Of a stretch of 64,000 bases of DNA, positions 18,623 to 27,451 are shown piece by piece. The translations under genes and the position numbers were made by a program. Origin of the DNA: CAWHNT01 sp963830775 (GTDB lineage: Bacteria; Pseudomonadota; Alphaproteobacteria; Geminicoccales; Geminicoccaceae); NCBI GenBank assembly GCA_963830775.1, contig CAWHNT010000032.1:62001-126000 (forward strand), in the 5' to 3' direction. Within the stretch, counting starts at the first letter, position 1, and each line of letters opens with the position of its first letter. A model generated the notes under the pieces. That model made no database searches. It worked only from the letters and a program-made list of their open reading frames with translations, and was not told where the DNA came from.

Positions 18623-19585
18623 GTGGCGACATCAGCGGCAAGAGAACAGCAGAACCTCGGCAGTGCGTCGTTGAGGGCGATCTATCGCCGTGTGGCGCTC
18701 ATTCGCGCTGCCGAACAGGCGATAGCGAAGCAGCTGCGTGCGGGCAAGATCTCCTTCAGCTTCTACCCGGTTACGGGTCAAGAGCTGGCGCCTGCCGTGC
18801 TCTGCGAGTGCCTCGGTCCGCAGGATCAGATGGTCACGATTTACCGAGGGCTTGCGGACATCCTGGCCCGGGGCATGCCTCTTTGCCAATTGCTGGCGGA
18901 GTCTATCGGGCACTCTTCCGGCGTCTGCGGTGGCAAGGGTGGCGGGATGGGGCTCGCGCGCCCGGACCTCGGACTCATGATGACCACTGGCATCGTCGGA
19001 TCGAGCGCCCCTATCGGCATTGGGCTGGCTCTGGCTTCCCAGCTGCAGAAGAGCGGGAAAGTGGTGGCAGTGAGCTTTGGCGATGGCGCGACCAGTATCG
19101 GCTCGGTCCACGAAGCCATGCTGTTCGCCTCGCTGTGGAAGTTGCCGATCGTCTTCATCTGCCACAACAACGGTTGGGCAGAGTCGACTCCGTTAGCTCA
19201 GTACTCGGTACTTGAAAGGCTCGCCGATCGCGCGCAGAGCTATCGAATGCCGGGCGTAACAGTCAGCGGCCGCGATCCCCGCGCACTGGCGGAGGCGTTC
19301 TCGACGGCCATTGATCGGGCTCGTGACGGTGCGGGTCCTACATTTGTCGAATCTGTGACGTATCGGTTGTCCGGGCACTATTTCGCAGATGCGGCCGCGT
19401 ACATGGACACGGCGCGGCTCGCTGAAGAGAAAGCACGTGATCCAGTACCAGCGTTGCGTGCTCAGCTGATTTCAGAAGGTGTCGCGCGCGAGACAGACCT
19501 CGCAGCCCTCGACGCAGAGATCGCGGACGAAGTCGCAAGAGACATCGCTTTCGTTGCTGGACACACCTTCGGCGCCGCGGGATGA
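18623..19585 (+). CDS. 2-oxoacid/acetoin dehydrogenase E1 component, alpha subunit
   Basis: Thiamine-diphosphate-dependent E1 alpha, 320 residues, starting at GTG 18623. Seen: YRGLADILARGMPL, GGKGGGMGLA, and the ThDP motif beginning GDGATSIGS and ending HNN after about 27 residues, with ESVTYRLSGHYFADAA near the C-terminus. Resembles AcoA/PdhA-type subunits. Followed by E1 beta and a free lipoyl protein, so it probably decarboxylates a 2-oxo acid or cleaves an acyloin and passes the acyl group to the lipoyl carrier. No E2 acyltransferase core or E3 gene is seen nearby. Confidence 0.9.
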   Translation: MATSAAREQQNLGSASLRAIYRRVALIRAAEQAIAKQLRAGKISFSFYPVTGQELAPAVLCECLGPQDQMVTIYRGLADILARGMPLCQLLAESIGHSSGVCGGKGGGMGLARPDLGLMMTTGIVGSSAPIGIGLALASQLQKSGKVVAVSFGDGATSIGSVHEAMLFASLWKLPIVFICHNNGWAESTPLAQYSVLERLADRAQSYRMPGVTVSGRDPRALAEAFSTAIDRARDGAGPTFVESVTYRLSGHYFADAAAYMDTARLAEEKARDPVPALRAQLISEGVARETDLAALDAEIADEVARDIAFVAGHTFGAAG

Positions 19586-19604
19586 AGCCAGCGTCACCAG
19601 TGAC

Positions 19605-20647
19605 GTGTACGCCGATGCTGCTTTTGCGCCGATACAAAGGAAGAGGCCGGCACCGTCGAACACTGTGCCCACAGCTCCCTTGCGCAAGGCAACGATGCGC
19701 GACGCTTTCAACGAAGCGCTTTCGATAGCCATGGCGCAGGACGAACGCGTCATCATGCTTGGCGAAGACATCGCGGATCCTGCGAGCGGCGTCGTCGGCA
19801 TCAGCCGAGGCCTGTCCACCAAATTTGGTGACCGGGTACGCTCAACGCCGATCGCCGAGCAAGGGATCTTCGGTGCGTGCGTCGGTGCCGCACTCGCTGG
19901 CCTGAAGCCGGTCGGAGAGTTGCTCATGATGGACTTCCTGCCGGTCGCGATGGATCAGATCGTGAACCATGCAGCCAAGGCCCGCTACATGACGGGCGGT
20001 CAGATGTCCGTACCCATGACCATGATGACTCTCGTCGGGGCGGCAACGGAGCTCAGCATTCACAGTCGACCGAAGCATGGCTGATGCACACGCCCGGCCT
20101 GAAGGTGTGCTTTCCGAACAACCCGACGGATGCCAAGGGACTGCTGCTGTCCGCGATCTTCGACCCGGATCCGGTCATCGTCATTCACTCGATGCTGAAT
20201 CTGTTCGGCACGGGCGAGATGCCCGAGGGTGAGTATCGGATCCCGCTCGGCGTCGCAGCAGTCCGCCGCGCCGGCAGCGATGTTTCGATCATTTCATACG
20301 GCCCGGCGGTCACGGACGCAATGAAGGCCGCAGAGAGACTGCAGGAGCGCGGCGTGAACGCAGAGGTGATCGACCTGCGGACGCTGGTACCGTTCGACGG
20401 CGAAACCGTGCTTGGCTCCGTGAGTAAAACTGGCCGCGCCGTCATCGCACACCGCGCAACGGACTTCATGGGGCCCGCCGCGGAGATAAGTGCGTTTCTG
20501 CATCGTGAGCTCTTTGGTCGACTCAAGGCACCTGTTGCGCGGGTTGCTGGTGCATATGCGCCCGTACCGAAGCATTTGGGCCTGCTCGCCCTTCACTACA
20601 AGGGCGTCGACGGGATCGTTACAGCGGCGCAAGGGACGATAGAATGA
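19605..20647 (+). pseudogene. 2-oxoacid/acetoin dehydrogenase E1 component, beta subunit, one frame break
   Basis: E1 beta subunit of about 347 residues. Seen: MRDAFNEALSIAMAQDERVIMLGEDI (its ATG at 19695; a GTG at 19605 gives an N-terminal extension), IAEQGIFGACVGAALAGLKP, then a break near 20038 where one G appears to be missing from the glycine codons before NGAQHSQSTEAW. The remainder (HTPGLKVCFPNNPTDAKGLL to the C-terminus) is intact in a second frame. The stop overlaps the lipoyl protein start. Confidence 0.85.
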
Positions 20648-20871
20648 CGGAACTGAGAATACCGGCCGCTGGTGATGCGGTTTCCGAGGTCCAGCTCGTG
20701 GAGTGGGTCGCGGAAGACGGAGCACAGGTGCAAGAAGGCGATCCGATCTATTCGATCGAGAGCGACAAGTCCGTATTGGAGGTCGCGGCCCCTGCCAGCG
20801 GCAAGCTGGTCATACTCGCTCGCGCCGGCGAGATATTCCCAGTTGGCCATATCATCGGGCAGATCGACTGA
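20644..20871 (+). CDS. Free-standing lipoyl-domain protein
   Basis: A 75-residue protein consisting of a single biotinyl/lipoyl domain. Seen: the hairpin ESDKSVLEVAAPASG with the lipoylation lysine at residue 42, and the closing VGHIIGQID. It overlaps the E1 beta stop by 4 bp. In normal complexes this domain is the N-terminus of E2; here it stands alone with no linker, subunit-binding domain or acyltransferase core, and the next gene is on the other strand. It would act as a swinging-arm acyl or electron carrier for the E1 pair. Confidence 0.88.
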   Translation: MTELRIPAAGDAVSEVQLVEWVAEDGAQVQEGDPIYSIESDKSVLEVAAPASGKLVILARAGEIFPVGHIIGQID

Positions 20872-20882
20872 ATGCCTAAGGA

Positions 20883-21825
20883 TCACGCCTGAGAAAGGCA
20901 GTCGATGATTCTGAGGCAACCCTTCGCCAGCGCGATACGGTCCGAGGCACTCTCCATCAAGGTTCGCGCATATATCAGCCTTGGCCTGCGTCGCTGAGCG
21001 TGTTGTTCGACCTCTTCGATCCACATCGTCCAGTACCAGCGCGTCGACAAGATCACCGTAGTATTCGGCGACACCCTGGCTGGTCTCAGCGCTCCGAAGC
21101 TCCGCCATCATCTTAGCAATGGGACCTTTGATAGCGCGGCCACCGATGATCGGCGTGACGGCAAGGACGGGTGCGCATGAACTCAGTAGATGCCGCAGCG
21201 GTGCGATAGCCAGGATCGGCCCGATGCTCATGTAGGGATTCGACGAACACACGACGACACCCCTCAGGTCGGGTCTCAGTGCGACTGCAATCTCAGCAGA
21301 GAGGGTTGCACTTTCCGCTCCCTGGAATCGAAAGCTGCTGAACTTTGGCTCACTTTGGCGACGCACGAGATATTCCTGAAATGGAAGGTCGCCGTCGGTT
21401 GTCTCGACGATCGTCCGTACCGGTTCATTCGCCATCGGGAGCACGGCATGCAGTACGCCGAGGCGACCCGCAAGTGCCCGCGTCACCTGTGTGAGCGAAA
21501 GACCCTGATGCAGCAGATGCAGTCGTGTCAGATGCAGAGCAATATCCTTGTCGCACAGCTTGAACCAAGTCTCCGAACGCAAAGCTCCCAGCTCTTCCAT
21601 GGCGTGCCAGCTTTCATTCTCGTCCCCATCCATGTGCGTGACTCTCGCGACCAGATAAGGTGTATAGAACCGTATCAATGTCGGGACAGATGGTGAGTCC
21701 AAGTGCTCGAAATCGTCGCCAGTATTGACGATGATCGTCAGCTCGTTAGGTGGCAGAACTTTAGCCAGCCCAAAGGCGAGCTTCGCTCCGCCTACTCCAC
21801 CGCATAGAGCAACAATGCGACTCAT
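20883..21825 (-). pseudogene. cofD: CofD-like 2-phospho-L-lactate transferase (coenzyme F420 biosynthesis), one frame break
   Basis: CofD/FbiA joins a phospho-lactate or phosphoenolpyruvate guanylyl donor to Fo in F420 biosynthesis. Seen: start MSRIVALCGGVGGAKLAFGL, NTGDDFEHLDSPSVPTLIRF, QEYLVRRQSEPKF, SSNPYMSIGPILAI, and IIGGRAIKGP. The frame breaks near 21010, after VLDDVD; another frame then gives the family C-terminus ARTLMESASDRIALA, ending at 20883. Length of about 314 codons is typical. It is the last gene of the reductase-LDI operon. No other F420 gene is seen, so it may serve an F420-dependent redox step whose partners lie elsewhere. Confidence 0.8.
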
Positions 21826-21918
21826 TGTGGTCAGATCAACAGGTCTGATCAGGCGGTCAGCTCCGAAGCAGCTGCTGGCGCCGCAGAGAACTGCGGCGCG
21901 AGCCCTGAAGTTTCGTCT

Positions 21919-23840
21919 TCACTCTGCCGGCACGACCGTCAGTCTGGTGCGATCCTTCAACTGGAACTCGATACGCGCTCGACCATCTCTGTCGGCGACG
22001 AAATCGAGGTCCGGCCGAGCGCGCACGCTGTATCGCCTTCCGGGAATCAGGCGCGCCAAGCCGAGCCGCTGTATTCCGGGACCTCTGCCGGGTACCACCA
22101 CAAGATCAAGATCATCGCCGCTGCTGACCGCGCGGGTGACCAGCACGTCGGGATAGTCGGCTTCTTGGAGCAGCGGACCCGTGAACGCCGTAGACGTTGG
22201 GCCCTTCACGAACACATCGCGAAAGTCCTCGCGTCGCATGAAACGACCAGCCGCGATGGCGATGTTGGCGAGGTTCGAACCCTTGTAGTGGACGACGCCA
22301 TCCTGCTCGACGCGCTTGCACCGCAAATCGAGTGTGTTGCCTGCAGCAGCCGCGAGTTCCTCGTCACCGAATTCATGTGCAGCGAACTGCAGTGCTCCCA
22401 TTGCGAAAGTCAGCGCGCCGCGACGGTAGTTGCCGAAATCGATGCCGTTGTCCGGAAGCATGATGACGGGCTTTTCGTCCTGTTCCGCAAGCATGCGGCG
22501 CATGCCGAACTGAACCAGAGCCCACATCCGTTGTGCGCGCTCCGGCGCGAAAGTGTTTGCCATCGTGCAATAGCCGAGCTCGGAGCTGGGAAATGGAAAC
22601 TCGATGCCGGTCAGACTTGACCGCAGGCCGATGAGCCCGCCGGCCGCGTTGGTGAACTCGCGATCCAGTTGCTGCAGCCACCGATCTCGAATCGTGGTGA
22701 CGAAATCGGTTCCGAATACACGGTCATGAGCGACCATCGTCGTCATGCCGCGGAAGTTACAACCTGTGTAAATCCAGTTGGGCTCACATGGATAGAGGCA
22801 GTAGGCTGAACCAACAGAGTTGTCGTAGACCGAGCGGGTGATGGTGTGTACATCATGCGGCCACGCCTTGCGCTGATTCAGGCGGAACGTGAGGCTGCCT
22901 GGCACGGCGTAACGCATGTCGCCTGTGTTCCCCATGTATAGCGACACCTGAGCACCGTAGTACCCCGTCAGCATGATGTTGTCTTTCGCCGCCGGATCCC
23001 AGTCGGTGAAGTTCAGGTGACCCCATGCAGATTCATAGATCCAGTAACTCCAGACTCGTCGATCGAGGCATTTCTCGATCAGATTGCGTTGTGCCAGAGA
23101 CAGATAGCCATGGAAATTGGGCGTGTAGAGTTGCTGAAGCTGGCTGAGCGCATAACCCATCATGTTGATCTGGTACCGCACCGACGCCGTCTGGAAGATG
23201 TCAATGCAATCAAAGCCGCCGAACTCACCTATTGGCTGCAGCGCCCGGTCCAGCAAGTAGCGCACTCCGGCGAGTTCATCATGGTTGAGTTCGCGAGAGT
23301 CGTAGGCGGGTTTCGGAGCTGCGCGAGCAGCCGCGTCGTGCAATGCCTGAGGCAGAATCGCCGCGCGCTGTTTCGCCGAGACACTATCCCGCGCGATTCG
23401 TGCGCGATTTCGCCGACGCCATTCCACCGCAACGAGTGCAGTCAAACCGGCAACGACGAAGGTGCCGGTTCCCAGATCTCCTGCCCCGTCATTGCGCCGG
23501 CCAACGCGGCGCTTCCCAGCCAGATCGCGATGGGCGCAATCACCATGCCAGAAGCGAACCAGGCGAAGATCGCGGCGAGGAACAGCGCTACGGTCAGCGG
23601 AAACAGCAACGTGGCCCATCCGCCGGCCGCGACAAACCCTCCCCCAGGGAGCCATAGACCGACACCAACCGCTTGCCACGACGGCCGCGCGGCAACCAAC
23701 AGCGGTACGAGTCCCAAAAAGGCCACGACCAGGTACAACATGATCGTGAGGCGGTTGCGCCTCGCCGTGACAGGGCCTGGTGACCAGCGCAGGTCCGGAG
23801 TCGGGGTGGAAGTCAACACACCTCGGGTCGCCACCTTCAT
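21919..23840 (-). CDS. Linalool dehydratase/isomerase-like enzyme with N-terminal membrane segments
   Basis: Family known from Castellaniella defragrans Ldi, which dehydrates linalool to myrcene and isomerises it to geraniol. Seen in one open frame (21919 to about 23450): RALQPIGEFGGFDCIDIFQTA, SVRYQINMMGYALSQLQQLYTPNFHGYLS, NLIEKCLDRRVWSYWIYES, and CEPNWIYTGC, whose two cysteines (codons at 22786-22788 and 22759-22761) are nine residues apart as in the Ldi active site. One frame break near 23455 separates this domain from a hydrophobic N-terminus starting at ATG 23840 with about four membrane helices (LTIMLYLVVAFLGLVPLLVA, FVAAGGWATLLFPLTVALFL, and more). Substrate unknown; probably a tertiary or allylic terpenoid alcohol. 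Confidence 0.8.
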
Positions 23841-23883
23841 CACTCCCTTACGATCGACCCACGACACAAATTCTTTGGATCGC

Positions 23884-24212
23884 TCAGCAATGCCGAATGT
23901 CTGCGGACACGGCGTCCGGTGCTCTGATGATCGAGAGGCCGAAAGCGCCGAGCGCCAGAGTGAGCGAAAGCATGCCCACGATTGCAATTCGACGCCCTCG
24001 CGTGGCGAACAGCGTCCTCACCGATAGCGCAGAGGGCGCTCTATTGCCGACAGCCCGGGTCGCCAATCTGCAGCCCCAGTGCGAGCGGTGTCGCCACGCA
24101 GAGAAATTCCGAGTCGCTTCGCCACTAGCTCGTAAGCGACATAGAGTTGCCCTAAGAGGAATACTGCAAGAGCGCAACAGGCCATTGCTACCCTCGCTAT
24201 CGCCCCGCCCAC
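23884..24212 (-). pseudogene. Small membrane protein, frame broken
   Basis: About 108 codons in two frames with one break near 24050. GTG start at 24212 overlaps the end of the reductase gene. Seen: a first membrane helix VAMACCALAVFLLGQLYVAYELVA and, in the second frame, AIVGMLSLTLALGAFGLSII. No known family recognised. Its position directly before the membrane-anchored LDI-like gene suggests an accessory membrane subunit. Confidence 0.5.
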
Positions 24213-25456
24213 GCGTGTGAGGCGTGGCGCGTGGCGTGAGCTTTCAAATCGAACGACTCATCAGCTGCTTCCTGCGGCGTTAACGGCGCGTGACTCCCCA
24301 ACAGACGCCGTCCCATCATGTAGTCGACGGTGTGATTGACCGTTTCGACACCGACGAAACGAGCTTCCCCAAAGCAAAAGACCGAGCAAGTCGGACCAGT
24401 GGACTGGCCGCGCATCACCGTCATGTCACAGCCGGCCGTATAGCCGGCAATCTGCAGCTTGAGCTGACCCTGATCGCTCCAGAACCATGGCACGTTCGCA
24501 TACGGCTCGGGCTTGCCCATCAGTTTCGCCGCGACACACCTGCCCTGATCATTGGCGTTCTGCACGGATTCAAGACGTAGTCCTCTGCCGCCGGCGTACG
24601 CATTTGGGTGCCAGGCACAATCCCCTACTGCGCTGATGTCCGCGTCCGACGTGGTGAGCAGGTTGTCCACGACGATTCCATCCGCAATATCGAGATTGCT
24701 GGCGGCCGCAACCTCTACGTTTGGTTGCACTCCGATACCAATCACGACGAGGTCGGCCGGAATGTATTCGGCGCCGACGGTCTCTAGGGCGCTGACGCGC
24801 CCACCCTCGCCCACAATGTGCATTACCTGCGTTTCGAAGAGAAACTGTACACCCTCCTTCGTATGCTCACGCACGAAGACAGCGGACATCGCCGGAGAGA
24901 GGACACGCGCCATTGGTCGGTTTGCGATGTCGATTACTGTGACTGCAACGCCCAGCTTGCGCGCAACGAGGGCAAACTCCAGGCCGATGAAGCCGCCGCC
25001 GATGACGACAGCGCGTTTCACTGCTGGCAGGCGGCCGCGCAGGCTGATCGCGTCCTCGAGCGTACGAAGAAAAAACACACCATCGAGCTGCGCTCCGGGC
25101 ACCGGCAGGGCGCGATTACGGGCACCTACTGCGAATACGAGGTGCTCGTACTGAATTACCGTGTCATCGTCGAGCGCAACGCGCCGATGCGGTCGATCCA
25201 CTGCCACGACCTTGCGCCCCGTCACAACCTCCACATTCTTGCTCTCGTAGAAGCTCGCCGGTCGTAGCGCCAACTCGTGCTCGCGTACAGCACCCGTAAG
25301 AAACGCCTTGGACAGCGGAGGACGGTTGTACGGCCGGTACGGTTCTTCGCCCAGCAGCACGACGCGACCCGGGTAACCCATTTCCCGCAGACTCGACGCG
25401 ACGCTGAACCCGGCCATGCCGGCACCAACGATGACGACGCTCGCGGGTGTGCTCAT
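24197..25456 (-). CDS. NAD(P)H-dependent ferredoxin/rubredoxin reductase (putidaredoxin reductase-like)
   Basis: FAD-dependent pyridine-nucleotide oxidoreductase, 419 residues, full length. Seen: FAD motif VVIVGAGMAGFSVA at the N-terminus, YRPYNRPPLSKAFL, NAD motif AVVIGGGFIGLEFA in the middle, ADISAVGDCAWHP, and the C-terminal reductase domain with WFWSDQGQLKLQIAG. The WSDQ segment is typical of reductases that serve P450 or Rieske oxygenases. It would transfer electrons from NADH through a [2Fe-2S] ferredoxin to the P450 at 1-846 or to the oxygenases. First gene of the operon reaching to cofD; a GCTAAC site lies about 50 bp upstream. Confidence 0.92.
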   Translation of the reverse strand: MSTPASVVIVGAGMAGFSVASSLREMGYPGRVVLLGEEPYRPYNRPPLSKAFLTGAVREHELALRPASFYESKNVEVVTGRKVVAVDRPHRRVALDDDTVIQYEHLVFAVGARNRALPVPGAQLDGVFFLRTLEDAISLRGRLPAVKRAVVIGGGFIGLEFALVARKLGVAVTVIDIANRPMARVLSPAMSAVFVREHTKEGVQFLFETQVMHIVGEGGRVSALETVGAEYIPADLVVIGIGVQPNVEVAAASNLDIADGIVVDNLLTTSDADISAVGDCAWHPNAYAGGRGLRLESVQNANDQGRCVAAKLMGKPEPYANVPWFWSDQGQLKLQIAGYTAGCDMTVMRGQSTGPTCSVFCFGEARFVGVETVNHTVDYMMGRRLLGSHAPLTPQEAADESFDLKAHATRHASHAWAGR

Positions 25457-25507
25457 TCGTAGTCCTCAAAGCCAGCGGCGCCACGGGAGTAGTAATATTA
25501 TTTATCT

Positions 25508-25515
25508 TCGCTAAC
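25508..25515. promoter_or_regulatory. TCGCTAAC half-site upstream of the reductase operon
   Basis: TCGCTAAC matches one arm of the perfect inverted repeat at 3492-3510 and lies 52 bp upstream of the reductase start codon (25456). No second arm is present. Shared control with the maoC operon is inferred. Confidence 0.4.
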
Positions 25516-25706
25516 TACGTCAACGCACCGAGATCCTGCGACGCCGCATTGGCGCATCGCGCGACCTCCCGGGCACAGGAGCAAGGAAGAACCCGTGTTG
25601 CGCGCAATGAGTCCTGGCCGAACTACGTCGGCTGTCTTTGGCTGGGCTGGGCGGATCAGCGCGGGCGCTGGCTGATCAGGGAGGTCCTCACGAGGCCGCA
25701 GATTAA

Positions 25707-25769
25707 AGTGTTACCCATGTCTCCAGAATGATCCGTTACCCATCTGTCCGGAACGGACCCTTGAAGGAG
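25707..25769. mobile_element. Probable insertion-sequence end remnant
   Basis: The stretch holds two spaced GTTACCCAT repeats (AGTGTTACCCATGTCTCC and CCGTTACCCATCTGTCC), the kind of repeated terminal motif seen at IS481/IS21-type ends. No transposase fragment is recognisable, so this is a scar at most. The rest of 25457-25809 shows no gene. Confidence 0.3.
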
Positions 25770-25787
25770 TGGCGCGCCCGGAGAGAT
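25770..25787. repeat. 18-bp copy of a tRNA-Arg 3' end (possible att core)
   Basis: TGGCGCGCCCGGAGAGAT is repeated exactly at 26911-26928, where it forms the 3' end (CCA, acceptor and part of the T arm) of a partial tRNA-Arg. It lies just before the point where the PLD-family gene is truncated, so it may mark an old integration or deletion junction. Confidence 0.55.
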
Positions 25788-25809
25788 ACGCTGGTACGCT
25801 CGGCTACCG

Positions 25810-26497
25810 ATGGGCGGTGACCCGGATGGTCATGACGATCCCGTCAAAGGGCTCGGCAAACGCGGACCGCGCGGCACGCTCCTGCAGCGGATCGAGGAGG
25901 TCTTGCACAGACCGCAGCACGAGCTCCGGCTCATCTCGCCGTATTTGGTGCCAACCCGAGAAGGGGCCGCGGCGCTGGCGGCACTCGCGCGTCAGGGCGT
26001 GAGAATCACGATTCTGACGAACTCGCCCGAGGCGACCGATGTCGCCTGGTGCATGCGGGATATGCCAAGCGCGTCGGCAGTTGCTCGAAGCGGGCATCAC
26101 GATTTACGAGCTCATGCGCGCAACGCCGCATCGCACTCGCGGGGATCGCAAGCTCACGGGGAGCTCCGGGTCAAGCCTGCATGCCAAAACCTTTGCCGTC
26201 GATCACACGCGCGTGTTCGTCGGTTCTTTCAATCTCGATCCGCGCTCGGCCGAACTCAACACGGAAGTTGGATTCGTCATGGAGTGCCCGGAACTGGCGA
26301 CCGATATCACCGCAGCATTGGTGAATCGATTTCCGGCCCGAAGCTATCGCGTGCACCTGCGAACGAACGGACGCCTCGAGTGGGTTGAGCCCGGCGAGGA
26401 CAAGGACATTGTCCACGCGCGCGAGCCACGCGCATCATGGTGGCGCAGAGTGAGCGTCTCGCTGCTTGCTGTGCCGCCGATCGAGTGGCTGCTATGA
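25810..26497 (+). pseudogene. PLD-family protein (cardiolipin synthase C-like), truncated and frameshifted
   Basis: C-terminal remnant of a phospholipase D-superfamily synthase. Seen: DPVKGLGKRGPRGTLLQRIEE, ELRLISPYLVPTREGAAALA, VRITILTNSPEATDVA, then a break near 26060 into another frame with the HKD motif HAKTFAVD and VFVGSFNLDPRSAELNTEVG, ending VPPIEWLL. Only about 225 of roughly 500 residues remain; the first HKD domain is missing. The gene is cut just after the 18-bp tRNA-like repeat at 25770, consistent with loss by mobile-element activity. Confidence 0.75.
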
Positions 26498-26865
26498 CAG
26501 TTGCGACGAGCGGGCCGATGGGCGCGTCGCGTACCGCGCGCCCTAGGGGCGGAAGCACTGCCGTATGGCCCGCGATCCGATGGTCAAGGACCATGAGATC
26601 GGCGCTCGCATCGTCACGGACTCATGAGCGGAAATGTCAGCAGCCCGTTCTTGAAATCGTGCTGCGGGCGACCAAACCGCCGGAAGTTCTACGCCGCGCC
26701 GACTTCGCAGACGCAGTGGTGAGCGCATCAATGTCGCGAGCCACGAACAGTGCCTGAAAATCTGCACCCGTAGACGATCAGACCGTTCGCTCGCTTCCAG
26801 CTCTATGATTTTCCAGAGCCGATCTCAGCATATGGACAGTTTGCGGGACATCAACTCCCGCAATC
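26498..26865. other. Gap without recognisable gene
   Basis: Between the PLD remnant and the AlpA-like gene no convincing coding region, RNA gene or repeat was found; the open frames here have no family features. Confidence 0.5.
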
Positions 26866-27240
26866 TCATGGCTTGCAACGTGACAAATGCGAGCCAAGTT
26901 TTTGAAATGCTGGCGCGCCCGGAGAGATTCGAACTCCCGACCTCATGGTTCGTAGGCATCGGGTCGCGCAATCGCACCACACGGAACGCTCGGCCTTGAG
27001 TAAGGGGCCGCGCCCAGGATTCGGCGCGCTTGAGCCCTGATTGCCTGAGCGAGCAGCGGCTCGCTGCTCCAGGAATAGGTCGATTTCGTCCTCAAACCAA
27101 CCAGACGCTCGCTCAGAGAGCTTTACAGGTTTTGGAAACCAGCAGTCGCGCGCACCACGATAGATACTGTCGCGGCCGAGACCGGTCTTATCGATTACTT
27201 GCGGGAGCCGCAGCACGCGGCGATTGCTTGGGTTAGGCAT
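26866..27240 (-). CDS. AlpA-family phage/island regulator (excisionase-like)
   Basis: Small DNA-binding protein of the AlpA type, 124 residues from ATG 27240. Seen: VLRLPQVIDKTGLGRDSIYR (helix-turn-helix), then FPKPVKLSERASGWFEDEID, the standard AlpA pattern that reads an R-x3-W core. Conserved sequence ends after about 60 residues; the remaining 60 are read through the antisense of the tRNA-Arg 3' half at 26911-26955, so the true C-terminus has probably been replaced at the junction. AlpA proteins control excision and expression of integrated elements; the P4-type integrase lies next to it on the same strand. Confidence 0.75.
   Translation of the reverse strand: MPNPSNRRVLRLPQVIDKTGLGRDSIYRGARDCWFPKPVKLSERASGWFEDEIDLFLEQRAAARSGNQGSSAPNPGRGPLLKAERSVWCDCATRCLRTMRSGVRISPGAPAFQKLGSHLSRCKP
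26911..26955 (-). tRNA. Partial tRNA-Arg(ACG), 3' half only
   Basis: On the minus strand CTACGAA (anticodon loop, ACG), an anticodon-stem 3' arm, GTCGGGAGTTCGAATCTCTC (T arm) and the acceptor 3' strand with encoded CCA are present. The 5' half does not pair and no complete tRNA can be folded. This is the typical product of integrase recombination at a tRNA anticodon loop. Confidence 0.65.
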
Positions 27241-27451
27241 CGCATGTCCTCTTCGTTGGGCCGGCCTCGGACAGCTGGCTGACGGCAGCAACGCCATTGT
27301 TGAACGAACGACTTCCGCTGCACAGATAACATTTCTTCGGAAAAACGGGGGAAACCGCCCTCTGGGACGCCCGCTAGTCCTCCTCGGTTAGTAAGAGTCC
27401 AAGCGCTCGGAAAACGCAGGTACGCACACCACATCATCAGGCACACTTTAT
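27241..27451. other. Short gap between AlpA-like and integrase genes
   Basis: No gene recognised. It contains GC-rich sequence with no clear repeat; it may include promoter sequence of the AlpA-like gene. Confidence 0.4.

Noticed and set aside
20596..20890. Extension of the CofD frame across the lipoyl-protein gene
   Set aside because: After the frame break near 21010 the family C-terminus is found in another frame ending at 20883; the extension is antisense read-through.
26437..26757. Possible 106-residue gene after the PLD-family remnant
   Set aside because: No family match, no clear ribosome site, and composition like that of the non-coding flanks.
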